Origin: Oscillospiraceae bacterium
GTDB taxonomy: Bacteria; Bacillota; Clostridia; Oscillospirales; Acutalibacteraceae
Direction of reading: 5' to 3'
Length of the DNA stretch: 64,000 nucleotides
Assembly (NCBI GenBank): GCA_902786285.1
Contig: CADABX010000002.1
Coordinates: forward strand, 108,308 to 172,307
Shown piece after piece: positions 42,731 to 50,831 of the stretch. The position numbers were made by a program, and so were the translations under genes. Below the pieces are notes generated by a model. That model worked only from the letters and a program-made list of their open reading frames with translations. It was not told the origin of the DNA and did not search any database. How positions within the stretch are numbered: position 1 is the stretch's first letter; every line of letters starts with the position of its first letter.

Positions 42731-43013
42731 GGGGACACCCTTCGCAAGGAAGTGTCGGTTTTTGAAGGTAAAATTTCCCAAATGCTTAGCCGTCATCCTT
42801 GAAAACCGTCAGGTTTCCTGCGGATTCCGGCTTTGCCTTTGAAATAATTTTGCTCTTCAAAAACTGCTTTGCACCCTGAAGCCAGACGATTTTTCGTTAG
42901 AACAAAGCATAAAATCCGCGCAAGGCTGACGCCTTGTGCGGATTTTTCATGCAGTACTTCACGGAAAAGCGGCGGTTTCAGGGCGGCACATCCTTGCGGA
43001 GGGTGCCCCTGTC
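42731..43013. repeat. Element D: candidate MITE-like inverted-repeat element
   Basis: GGGACACCCTTCGCAAGG and the following bases (about 42732-42757) recur inverted near 42988-43013 with a few changes. The space between has only a terminator. No target duplication was found. Confidence 0.35.
42912..42947 (+). terminator. Rho-independent terminator
   Basis: AAATCCGCGCAAGG / CCTTGTGCGGATTT stem with a six-base loop, then T run. It closes the yfcE-like to TSCPD operon. Confidence 0.85.
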
Positions 43014-43078
43014 TGCTCTTTTTCTTTTGGATCCGTCTGTCTTTCGTTCATAAAAATACATATTTTTTCCCAAAGTGA

Positions 43079-43106
43079 TTGATTTTTGTGTATAATCTGT
43101 TATAAT
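43079..43106 (+). promoter_or_regulatory. Sigma-A type promoter of the L-box transcript
   Basis: TTGATT, 16 bp, TATAAT. Confidence 0.65.
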
Positions 43107-43132
43107 AGCACGGTAAGCTCCTTTTTGAGCTT

Positions 43133-43298
43133 TCGATAGAGGCGCAAGTGCGATCAGTACCGGTTTCCCGCTTTGCAACAGGCGATGGGGCACCGCGAAA
43201 GGCGCAGTTGCCGAAGGAAGCGCCGGTTGCACGGCCGTTTCCTGGGCGGTACGGAAAACATCCTGCCGACTGTCGCACCACCCTGCGGAGAGCTATCA
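43133..43298 (+). ncRNA. Lysine riboswitch (L-box)
   Basis: Conserved L-box blocks are visible in order: GATAGAGGCGC at the 5' end, GATCAGTA, GCGAAAGGCGCAGTTGCCGAAGG in the middle, CGGCCG, and GCGGAGAGCTATC at the 3' end, which pairs with GATAG to form P1. L-boxes bind lysine and usually switch off lysine synthesis or import genes. Confidence 0.88.
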
Positions 43299-43324
43299 CA
43301 AGACAACAAGTATGCTTTGTTTGC

Positions 43325-43359
43325 TGTGTGAACCTTTCTGCAGGTCCACACATTTTTTT
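43325..43359 (+). terminator. Expression-platform terminator of the lysine riboswitch
   Basis: TGTGTG-ACCT / AGGT-CACACA stem followed by seven T. An AACAA/TTGTT hairpin just upstream that includes part of its 5' strand could be the antiterminator. Confidence 0.75.
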
Positions 43360-43376
43360 ATTGGGAGGAAAAAACC

Positions 43377-45215
43377 ATGAAAAACCGAACCTTTGCAAGA
43401 CTCCTGCTTGCGCTGCTGCTTGTGCTGACGCTGGCTGTGCCCGCAGCCGTCACAGCGTTTGCCGAAGAAGACGCGGCGCTGCTTGCCGCTGAAGTCGGCG
43501 AAGCGGTGGAAGCCGCAGCCGAAGAGGCGGCGGAAGACGCCGAACTGCTCGTTGACACAGCCGCCGAAGACGCCGCCGCGGCCGCCGACGATGCCGCCTT
43601 TGACGCGGCCATGGAATATGTGGACGCCTATGCGGACAATCTGGAAAGCGATCCGGATTTCACCGAAAATGTTGCGTCCGCCATCGAAACCGTGCGCACG
43701 CGCATCCCGGCCTATGCCAAATGGCTTTCGCTCTTGCCGCCGATCATTGCGATCGTGCTGGCGCTGATCACCAAGGAAGTCTATTCTTCCCTGATCCTCG
43801 GTATCCTTGCCGGCGGCATCATTTATGCAGGCTTCAACTTTGAGGGTATCATGAACCATGTGGTGCAGGACGGCTTTATCGGCAACCTTGCGGATTCGTG
43901 GAACATCGGTATCATCATCTTCCTTGTTATCCTCGGCGCGCTCGTCGCCATGATGAACAAGGCGGGCGGCTCCGCGGCGTTCGGTCGCTGGGCGGTCAAG
44001 CACATCAAATCGCGCATCGGTGCGCAGCTCGCCACCATTGCGCTCGGCGTACTGATCTTCATCGACGACTATTTCAACTGCCTGACCGTCGGCTCCGTCA
44101 TGCGTCCCGTGACCGACAGCCACAAGGTCTCGCGTGCCAAGCTCGCCTACCTCATTGACGCCACGGCCGCGCCGGTTTGCATCATTGCGCCGATCTCCTC
44201 GTGGGCGGCAGCGGTTGCCGGCTTTGCAAAGGACGCCGGCGCCAGCAGCGGTATCAGCCTGTTTGTGCGTGCCATCCCGTTCAACTTCTACGCGATTCTG
44301 ACCATCGTTATGATGATCTTCCTCGCCGTTGCCAAGTTTGACTACGGCCCGATGAAGAAGCACGAACGCAACGCGATTGAAAACGACGACATCTTTACCA
44401 CCGGCACCAAGCAGGCGGTCGAAGAGATGAAAGTCAACCCGAAGGGCCGCGTGATCGACCTGATCCTGCCGGTGGTCGTTCTCATCGCCTCCTGCGTGGT
44501 CGGCATGATCTATACCGGCGGCTTCTTCAGCGGCGCTTCGTTCATCGACGCGTTCTCCGATTCCGACGCTTCGGTCGGTCTTGCCCTCGGCGGCGCGTTC
44601 ACGCTGGTCGTCACGGTGATCTACTTCATCTGCCGCCGTGTGCTCAAGTTCAAAGACATCATGGAATCCCTGCCCGACGGCTTCAAAGCCATGGTGCCCG
44701 CCATTCTGATCCTTGCCTGCGCATGGACGCTCAATTCCATGACCGGCTCGCTCGGCGCAAAGATCTTCATCTCGCAGATGATCGGCGGTTCCGCAAGTTC
44801 CCTGCAGGCGCTCCTGCCGGCCATCATCTTTGCCATCGCCGTGGGTCTGTCGTTTGCCACCGGTACCTCCTGGGGTACGTTCGGCATCCTCATCCCGATC
44901 GTGCTGTCCGTGTTCTCCGCGGGTGAACCGATCACCATCGTTGCCGTTTCCGCCTGCATGGCCGGTGCTGTTTGCGGCGACCACTGCTCGCCGATCTCCG
45001 ACACCACGATCATGGCGTCCGCCGGCGCCCAGTGCGACCACATCAACCACGTTTCCACCCAGTTGCCCTATGCATTGACTGTTGCCGGCGTCTCGTTTGT
45101 CAGCTACATCCTTGCCGGCTTCGTGTCCAACTGGATGATCGTGCTCCCGGTTGCCATCGTTCTGATGATCGGCACGCTGTTCATCATCAAGCTTGCGACC
45201 GCGAAAAAAGCGTAA
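43377..45215 (+). CDS. NhaC-family transporter under lysine riboswitch control
   Basis: The 612-residue protein has an N-terminal signal-like helix, then an unusual stretch rich in Ala, Glu and Asp (about residues 28-90), and then an NhaC/YuiF-type transporter with about eleven hydrophobic segments. Landmarks are LGVLIFIDDYFNCLTVG, LIDATAAPVCIIAPISSW, SFATGTSWGTFGI and CGDHCSPISDTTI. L-box-regulated NhaC-type proteins have been predicted as lysine transporters (LysW), so lysine uptake rather than Na+/H+ exchange is the favoured role. GGGAGG precedes the ATG. The acidic N-terminal region is not part of the usual family. Confidence 0.87.
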   Translation: MKNRTFARLLLALLLVLTLAVPAAVTAFAEEDAALLAAEVGEAVEAAAEEAAEDAELLVDTAAEDAAAAADDAAFDAAMEYVDAYADNLESDPDFTENVASAIETVRTRIPAYAKWLSLLPPIIAIVLALITKEVYSSLILGILAGGIIYAGFNFEGIMNHVVQDGFIGNLADSWNIGIIIFLVILGALVAMMNKAGGSAAFGRWAVKHIKSRIGAQLATIALGVLIFIDDYFNCLTVGSVMRPVTDSHKVSRAKLAYLIDATAAPVCIIAPISSWAAAVAGFAKDAGASSGISLFVRAIPFNFYAILTIVMMIFLAVAKFDYGPMKKHERNAIENDDIFTTGTKQAVEEMKVNPKGRVIDLILPVVVLIASCVVGMIYTGGFFSGASFIDAFSDSDASVGLALGGAFTLVVTVIYFICRRVLKFKDIMESLPDGFKAMVPAILILACAWTLNSMTGSLGAKIFISQMIGGSASSLQALLPAIIFAIAVGLSFATGTSWGTFGILIPIVLSVFSAGEPITIVAVSACMAGAVCGDHCSPISDTTIMASAGAQCDHINHVSTQLPYALTVAGVSFVSYILAGFVSNWMIVLPVAIVLMIGTLFIIKLATAKKA

Positions 45216-45250
45216 ACCTAAAAAAGGTCGCCCAAGAGCTTCTGAAAATC

Positions 45251-45282
45251 AACAAGCACCTGTCAAACGGCAGGTGCTTGTT
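45251..45282 (+). terminator. Rho-independent terminator
   Basis: A perfect 12-bp stem AACAAGCACCTG / CAGGTGCTTGTT with a T-rich tail. Confidence 0.85.
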
Positions 45283-45322
45283 TCTTGTCATCTTGCTATC
45301 TTGTCATCTTGCAATCTTGCTT
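45283..45322. repeat. Octamer tandem array (TCTTGNNA type)
   Basis: Five contiguous 8-bp units: TCTTGTCA, TCTTGCTA, TCTTGTCA, TCTTGCAA, TCTTGCTT. They abut a terminator hairpin and encode the last residues of the MFS protein on the minus strand. Confidence 0.85.
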
Positions 45323-46468
45323 TCTGTTCAGCATCTCCGTCAGCACAAAGCCGGTCAGCGTGAACAAAAGCAGTGCAAACGGGAATAAGCCAATGCCGAA
45401 CGCGTCCGCAACCCGGCCGAACAGCGGCGGCATCAGCGTGGAGCCTGTATAGGCAAACGCCATCTGCACGCCGACCACGGCCTGTGAATTTTCTTTGCCG
45501 AACACGTCCGGCGTCGCATGGATGATCGACGGATAGATCGGGCCGCAGCCGAAGCCCGCGACCGCAAGACCGACAAGACACGGCAGGGGAGAGGCAACCG
45601 GCAACACCGTCAAAAGCAATCCCGCAAAGCAGACGTAATAGCCGAGACGGATCATCCGCTTGTCGCCGAGCCGGTCCGCAATAAAGCCGCTCAAAAACCG
45701 GCTGAGCGTCATCCCGATGTAAAACAGCGAGGCAAACCGTGCGGCGTCCTCCGGCGGCATCGCCCGCTCGCGTACCAAATAGCTGCTTGTCCACGCGAAC
45801 GCCGTCGCCTCCACAGCACAGTAAAAAAGAAACGCGAACAACACATAAAAAATGCCCGGCAGCCGGAAGATCTCACGCAGCGTTTTCGGCGCGGTGCGCA
45901 GTTCGTCCGTGTGGTGCTGCGATTGCGCCTGTTTCCACAGCGGCAAACTCAAAAACAGCACCGCCGACAGCGCAAACTGCACAATCGACACGGTCAGATA
46001 GCCGCGATCCCAGCGCGCGTCCCGCGCGATCCAGAAGCCCATGATATACGGGCTGATGCTCGCCCCGAGCCCCCAAAAGCAGTGCAGCCAGCTCATGTGA
46101 CGCGACGAAAAGTGCAGCGCCACAAAATTGTTGAGCGCCGCGTCCACGGCGCCGGCGCCGAGCCCGAGCGGCACGGCAAACAACAGCAGCATCCAGAAGC
46201 GTGTGGCATGGGAAAAGCCAAACAGCGCCAGCGCGGTCGTGACAACGCTGACCGCCGTCACCTTTGCCGCGCCGAAGCGGAACGTCAGCCGGTCGGACAA
46301 AAGGCTGGCAAGAATCGTGCCGCCGGAGATGATCATCGTGACAAATCCGGCCCAAGAAAGCGGTACGTTCAGCTGCGTCTGCAAAATCGGCCACGCCGCG
46401 CCGAACAGCGAATCCGGCAGTCCGAGCGCCACAAAGCCGAGATAGATCACACAAAGGAGCAGTGTCAT
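45296..46468 (-). CDS. MFS transporter
   Basis: The 390-residue protein has twelve hydrophobic segments and the general MFS shape, with a loop 2-3 motif ISGGTILASLLSDRLTFRFG and the matching half-repeat SRFLSGFIADRLGDKR. It resembles the FucP/YfkF-like sugar or unknown-substrate branch. The final residues (KQDCKMTR) are encoded by the octamer array, suggesting that repeat expansion changed the stop. It starts in an ATGA overlap with the upstream threonine aldolase. The substrate is unknown; amino acid or sugar export is possible. Confidence 0.85.
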   Translation of the reverse strand: MTLLLCVIYLGFVALGLPDSLFGAAWPILQTQLNVPLSWAGFVTMIISGGTILASLLSDRLTFRFGAAKVTAVSVVTTALALFGFSHATRFWMLLLFAVPLGLGAGAVDAALNNFVALHFSSRHMSWLHCFWGLGASISPYIMGFWIARDARWDRGYLTVSIVQFALSAVLFLSLPLWKQAQSQHHTDELRTAPKTLREIFRLPGIFYVLFAFLFYCAVEATAFAWTSSYLVRERAMPPEDAARFASLFYIGMTLSRFLSGFIADRLGDKRMIRLGYYVCFAGLLLTVLPVASPLPCLVGLAVAGFGCGPIYPSIIHATPDVFGKENSQAVVGVQMAFAYTGSTLMPPLFGRVADAFGIGLFPFALLLFTLTGFVLTEMLNRKQDCKMTR

Positions 46469-47505
46469 TTTGCCGCTCCCTCAAACAGCGCCAGCAGCGC
46501 GTCCACGTCCTCCTGCGTCGTTGCCCAATCGGTGGCGATGCGCACGACTGTATGACCGGCGTCCGCCTTTTCCCAAAAACTGACGCGCACCTGCTGCTTT
46601 AGCGCTTCCAGCTCTGCGTCGGGCAGGGTGAGAAAGATCTGGTTTGTTTCGGAAAGGAGCGGCTGGTTGTAGCCTTTTTCGGTCAGCGCCCGGCGGATCT
46701 GCGACGCGAACGCGACGGCGCTTTGCCCAACCGAAAGATACAGCCCGCCGGCAAACAGCGCGTCAAACTGCAGCCCGAGCAGCGCGCCCTTGGCCAGCAG
46801 CGCACCGTGCTGCTTGATCACGGTAAAAAGCTGCGGCGTGCGCGTCGGGTCGGGTACCACCAGCGCTTCGCCGAACAATGCGCCGCATTTGGTGCCGCCG
46901 ATATAAAACGCGTCGCACACGGCGGCGAGATCGGCAAGCGAAACATCGTTTTCCTTTGCGCCGAGCGCATAGGCGAGCCGTGCGCCGTCCACATAGAGCC
47001 GCAGCGAATACCGGTCGCAGACCCTGCGCAGCGCACGCAGCTCTTCGCGAAAATAAAGCGTGCCGTATTCCGTCGGCTGCGACAGATAGACCATGCCGGG
47101 AAACACCATGTGCGTGTGGTTTTCGTCAGCATAAAAAGCCTCGCAGTAATTCGCCACCGCGTCGGCGGTCAGTTTGCCGTTTTGGTGCGGGATGGTCAAA
47201 ACCTTGTGGCCGCCGTGCTCAATCGCGCCGGCTTCGTGGGCGCTGACGTGGCCTGTGTCGGCGGCGATCACGCCTTCAAACGAGCGCAAAAGCGCGTCGA
47301 TGGTGAGCTGGTTGGTCTGTGTGCCGCCCAACAGGAAATGCACGCCGGCCTTCGGTGCCCGGCACGCTTCGCGGATCCGTGCTTTGGCGCGGCTCGACAC
47401 AGGGTCGGTGCCATAGGGCAAAAACTGCGTACCCTGGTTTTTGGCAATCGCATCTACCAGCAGCGGATGCCCCGGACGCGTATAGTCGGAAGAAAAATCG
47501 AGCAT
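46465..47505 (-). CDS. Low-specificity L-threonine aldolase
   Basis: The 346-residue protein is a fold-type I PLP enzyme: SSDYTRPGHP at the start, FLLGGTQTNQL, HVSAHEAGAIEHGGHKV, LYVDGARL, and YIGGTKCGALFGE with the PLP-binding Lys. It would split L-threonine or L-allo-threonine into glycine and acetaldehyde. The start lies behind AAAGGAGCTG; an in-frame ATG ten codons upstream lacks a site. Its stop overlaps the MFS start by four bases. Confidence 0.9.
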   Translation of the reverse strand: MLDFSSDYTRPGHPLLVDAIAKNQGTQFLPYGTDPVSSRAKARIREACRAPKAGVHFLLGGTQTNQLTIDALLRSFEGVIAADTGHVSAHEAGAIEHGGHKVLTIPHQNGKLTADAVANYCEAFYADENHTHMVFPGMVYLSQPTEYGTLYFREELRALRRVCDRYSLRLYVDGARLAYALGAKENDVSLADLAAVCDAFYIGGTKCGALFGEALVVPDPTRTPQLFTVIKQHGALLAKGALLGLQFDALFAGGLYLSVGQSAVAFASQIRRALTEKGYNQPLLSETNQIFLTLPDAELEALKQQVRVSFWEKADAGHTVVRIATDWATTQEDVDALLALFEGAAK

Positions 47506-47549
47506 AAAAACAGCTCCTTTCGTTGCCTGATGCAATATCTCTGTCCTTC

Positions 47550-47577
47550 ATTATACGAATATCTGCGGCTGTGTCAA
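47550..47577 (-). promoter_or_regulatory. Sigma-A type promoter of the aldolase/MFS pair
   Basis: Minus-strand TTGACA, 16 bp, TATAAT. Confidence 0.8.
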
Positions 47578-47607
47578 GCAAAGGGCCAGTTCCCGAAAAA
47601 AAAGAAT

Positions 47608-47636
47608 TTGACGCTTTTTGCCTTTTGTGTTAAACT
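47608..47636 (+). promoter_or_regulatory. Sigma-A type promoter
   Basis: TTGACG, 17 bp, TAAACT, divergent from the aldolase promoter. Confidence 0.65.
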
Positions 47637-47661
47637 GAATATAAGAAAAAGGAGTGATGAT

Positions 47662-48186
47662 ATGGAAACGCTCAAAAAACTGTTTTCCAACATTGTGTTC
47701 ACCTCGGTGCTGCTGCTGGTGCTCGGCGGCCTGTTGGTGTTTGCCCCGGCGGAAACGCTGCAAACCTATGTGCGCGTCATCGGCGTCGTTTTGCTCGTCG
47801 GCGCGGCGCTCGGGCTGCTGCTCGAATTCGTGATCAAAAACGGGACGCGCTCGGTTTGGGCGGTTGTCGGCTGCTGTGTCGCCGCGGTGTGCGGGCTGGT
47901 GTTTTTGCTGGCGCCGGCGTTCGTCACGGGAATTTTGCCATTTTTGTTCGGCGTGGTGCTGATCGTGCTGTCGGCGTTTGATCTGCTGTCGGCGCTGCAG
48001 CTCCCGTTTGGCAGGCTGCTGTCGATCCTGCTGTCGGCGGTGGGGCTTGTTCTCGGCATCCTGATCGTGTCAAACCCGAACGCGCTGTCGACGTTCATTA
48101 CCCGGCTGATCGGCATTGCGCTGCTCTATGAAGCTGTGGTCGGGTTTATCACCGCCGCGTTTGTGAAGTCGGCGGAAAAACGCTGA
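47662..48186 (+). CDS. DUF308-like membrane protein
   Basis: The 174-residue protein has six hydrophobic segments as three hairpins, the HdeD/DUF308 pattern of repeated short helices. HdeD in E. coli is tied to acid resistance, but most relatives are uncharacterised. GGAGTGATGAT precedes the ATG. The frame is open far upstream without homology, so the start was set at this site. It has its own promoter and terminator. Confidence 0.78.
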   Translation: METLKKLFSNIVFTSVLLLVLGGLLVFAPAETLQTYVRVIGVVLLVGAALGLLLEFVIKNGTRSVWAVVGCCVAAVCGLVFLLAPAFVTGILPFLFGVVLIVLSAFDLLSALQLPFGRLLSILLSAVGLVLGILIVSNPNALSTFITRLIGIALLYEAVVGFITAAFVKSAEKR

Positions 48187-48202
48187 TCCTTCCGCTCGTT
48201 CT

Positions 48203-48225
48203 GCCGCCGTTCGGCGGCTTTTTTT
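48203..48225 (+). terminator. Rho-independent terminator
   Basis: GCCGCC / GGCGGC stem with GTTC loop, then seven T. Confidence 0.85.
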
Positions 48226-48287
48226 CGTAGTGGGAAAATAAAGCAGGCGTACTGACAAAAATTGCAAAAGTGTCGCCTTGGCAAATC

Positions 48288-48316
48288 TTTAAAAAATATT
48301 AAATGCATGATAAAAT
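48288..48316 (+). promoter_or_regulatory. Possible promoter of the TetR pair
   Basis: TTTAAA, 17 bp, TAAAAT in an A+T-rich stretch; the -35 is weak. Confidence 0.4.
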
Positions 48317-48353
48317 ATAAAAGAATATAAGCTTTTCCAAAGGAGGTGCTGCT

Positions 48354-49487
48354 ATGCCGGATACTGTTGCCGGATCCGCCGAAACCCGCATCATCGACGC
48401 GTTTTATACGCTGCTGCGGGAAAAGCCGTACAGCGCGATCAAGGTCACCGAGATCATCCGGCTGGCCGACGTCAATCGCAGCACGTTCTATAAAAAGTAT
48501 ACCAGTGCGCCCGATCTGTTTCAGGCGCTGCAGCGGGAGACCGCCGATGCGGTGATGGCCGTTCCGGCCGATCCGCCGCACACACCGCAGGAGTTGGAAT
48601 CTTTTGCCCAAATGATTTTCACTCGTTTTTGGAACGCGCACAGTGAAGAAGTTGCGCTGCTCGGCGGCGACCACGGCGACGTGCGCACCCTTTGGTATAT
48701 CGGCGAAAAGATACAGCAGCGGCTGACGCAGGTGGCCGACGCCGGCGGTATCACGGACGAAAAGGTGCGCAAAAACATTCAGGCTGCGCCCGGCTTTGCG
48801 GCGTCAACGCTGTGTTACCGGATCTATCAGACGAAGCTCCGCGCCATCTGGGACAGCGCGCCGGACGTGACGTATGACGAAACGAAGAGCTTTTTTGAAA
48901 ACGTGGCGGAGCAGTTGCAAAAGCGGCGCGGCGGCACGCTGCAGTTCCACTATGATCTGCTGCTCTCCTATGTGAAGTTTTTCGACCGCTTGCAGCCGCG
49001 CGTGACGGTGACACAGCTGTTGCAGACCGCCGGGATCGGCCGCACGGAGTTTTACCAGTATTACAAGAACATCGAGGATTTCCACCGCCTGTATTACAGC
49101 ATGGTCCGCAACTGCGCCACGCTGTATGTGGTCAAGGTCTGCCGCAGCGACGCCGACACGGGCGCAGGTATGTTGACGGCCTTTTTCGAAATCAACTACA
49201 ATTTTGTGCAAAAGACGCTTTGGGGCGTCATGGAGCGCGGCGACATCATCTATTATATTACCACGCTGATCGGTGCTGCATTCGGTGTGCTTGCGCCGCA
49301 GACCCCGGAACATGGTGGTCCGGTGAAAAAACGGGAATACGATCTGCTGTATTATGTCGGCAGCTATGTGAGCTATGCGCTGGCCTATTACAGCGGGCAA
49401 CTGCCGCTTGACGCGCTGCGCGAACGGCTGCACGCGCTTGACGGTTTACGAAAAAAGCTGGGCTTCGGAGGTGCTGCCAATGGCTGA
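48354..49487 (+). CDS. TetR-like regulator with two HTH units in one chain (first copy)
   Basis: The 377-residue protein contains two TetR-type DNA-binding units. The first is near residues 12-52 (KVTEIIRLADVNRSTFYKKY) and the second near 220-250 (TVTQLLQTAGIGRTEFYQYYK), each followed by a helical part. Normal TetR proteins are about 190-220 residues with a single HTH and dimerise; this chain may act as a built-in dimer. AAAGGAGGTG precedes the ATG. It overlaps the next, homologous gene by eight bases. The targets are unknown; the giant secreted protein downstream is a natural candidate. Confidence 0.8.
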   Translation: MPDTVAGSAETRIIDAFYTLLREKPYSAIKVTEIIRLADVNRSTFYKKYTSAPDLFQALQRETADAVMAVPADPPHTPQELESFAQMIFTRFWNAHSEEVALLGGDHGDVRTLWYIGEKIQQRLTQVADAGGITDEKVRKNIQAAPGFAASTLCYRIYQTKLRAIWDSAPDVTYDETKSFFENVAEQLQKRRGGTLQFHYDLLLSYVKFFDRLQPRVTVTQLLQTAGIGRTEFYQYYKNIEDFHRLYYSMVRNCATLYVVKVCRSDADTGAGMLTAFFEINYNFVQKTLWGVMERGDIIYYITTLIGAAFGVLAPQTPEHGGPVKKREYDLLYYVGSYVSYALAYYSGQLPLDALRERLHALDGLRKKLGFGGAANG

Positions 49488-50613
49488 CACAACAAAACAA
49501 TCCGCCGAAGAAAAGATCCACGCCGCCTATGTGGCGCTGTGCGAAACCAAACCGTATAACAAGATCAAGGTCAGCGAGATCATCGAAATTGCCGGCATCA
49601 ACCGCACCACGTTTTATAAGCACTACGCCGGCATGCCCGACCTGATCCTTTCCATGTACCGCCGCTATATCAAGCTGATGCTGGCCGTGCCGGACGACAT
49701 GACAATCAAAACAGCGCAGGATCTGGAGGCCTATACCAATCTCATCTGGAACCGGCTGGTGTCGCGCAAAACGGATATTTTGCGTATGCTCAGCCAGCCC
49801 GGCGTGCTGCGCATGATTCTGATGTGCGGTCTCGCGTTGCGCAAACGACTGCAGCACCTTGCCAAAAAAGCAAAGCTGACCGACCCCGCGGTCTATCGCA
49901 ATATCCGCTATGTGCCGTATATGTTTGTTGTGCGGCTGTTTATCGAGATGAAGGGCGCCGACGTGCTCAAGCCCGCGCTTGCGGCGCAGCAGCAAGTTTT
50001 CGATTTCACCCACTCCATCCCCGACAACCTTTCCCATTACATGGAAGTCAACCTCGGCGGGAGCAGCGATTTCCATTACGCCCTGTTCGGCGCGTACATC
50101 AAGCTGACGACGCTTGACGACGAAGAGAACATCACCGTCACCAAGCTGCTCGACACCGCCGGCATCAGCCGCACGCAGTTTTATCTCTATTACAAAAACA
50201 TGGACGACTTCCGCGAAAAGTTCTATTACACCTGCTTCGAGCTGGTGATCGAACTGCTGCTCTATGTCTTCCGCCGGCCCGACCCGGTGCCGGAAGCCGA
50301 AGTGTCCTCCATGCGCGAAACAATCTACGCGTCCTACAACCGCAAGGCGACCAACCGTCTGCTCGCCACAGGCAAAATCGTGGAATACGGCGCCTATATC
50401 GTGGCGAATCTCTATGTGCGCTACAAGGAACAGCTCGAACGCGAGCGCGGCACGCTGACAGCCCAGGAAGACAGTGCGCTGATCTATTACATCGGCGTGA
50501 TGGCCACGGTGTCGCTGTGGTACTACCTGCGCCGGATCGATTACGAAACCTATTGCCGCAATGTGGCGGATGTCAAAAAAATCACCGCAAAAGCGCTCAA
50601 AATCCCGCTGTGA
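49480..50613 (+). CDS. TetR-like regulator with two HTH units in one chain (second copy)
   Basis: The 377-residue paralogue of the upstream gene has the same layout: an N-terminal TetR HTH (KVSEIIEIAGINRTTFYKHY, about residues 28-47) and a second one near the middle (TVTKLLDTAGISRTQFYLYYK). Helical ligand- or dimer-type regions follow each. The two genes have equal length and overlap, so they are probably a tandem duplication kept as a pair, perhaps forming a heterodimer. GGAGGTGCTGCCA precedes the ATG. Confidence 0.8.
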   Translation: MADTTKQSAEEKIHAAYVALCETKPYNKIKVSEIIEIAGINRTTFYKHYAGMPDLILSMYRRYIKLMLAVPDDMTIKTAQDLEAYTNLIWNRLVSRKTDILRMLSQPGVLRMILMCGLALRKRLQHLAKKAKLTDPAVYRNIRYVPYMFVVRLFIEMKGADVLKPALAAQQQVFDFTHSIPDNLSHYMEVNLGGSSDFHYALFGAYIKLTTLDDEENITVTKLLDTAGISRTQFYLYYKNMDDFREKFYYTCFELVIELLLYVFRRPDPVPEAEVSSMRETIYASYNRKATNRLLATGKIVEYGAYIVANLYVRYKEQLERERGTLTAQEDSALIYYIGVMATVSLWYYLRRIDYETYCRNVADVKKITAKALKIPL

Positions 50614-50663
50614 CACTGCGTTCACGGTTCGTTCAGAATTTGTGCAATGTTCATAACTAAATT

Positions 50664-50702
50664 CACGGATGTGTTGTATTGATTGACAAATCCGTGTTTT
50701 TT
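50664..50702 (+). terminator. Rho-independent terminator
   Basis: CACGGAT / ATCCGTG stem with a 19-base loop, then six T, after the TetR pair. Confidence 0.6.
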
Positions 50703-50707
50703 GTTGC

Positions 50708-50736
50708 TTGAAAAACGATTTGCAACGGCATAAAAT
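50708..50736 (+). promoter_or_regulatory. Sigma-A type promoter for the second giant protein
   Basis: TTGAAA, 17 bp, TAAAAT, about 95 bp before the ATG. The leader between contains GGGAGATC..GATCCTCCC, a palindrome that could be an operator. Confidence 0.5.
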
Positions 50737-50831
50737 GGGAAACGAGCTAAGGGAGATCGGGAGATCCTCCCGGCCACGGAATACGGTCGCTGTACCGCAA
50801 AACAGCAAAAAAAAATAAGGAGGCAATACTC

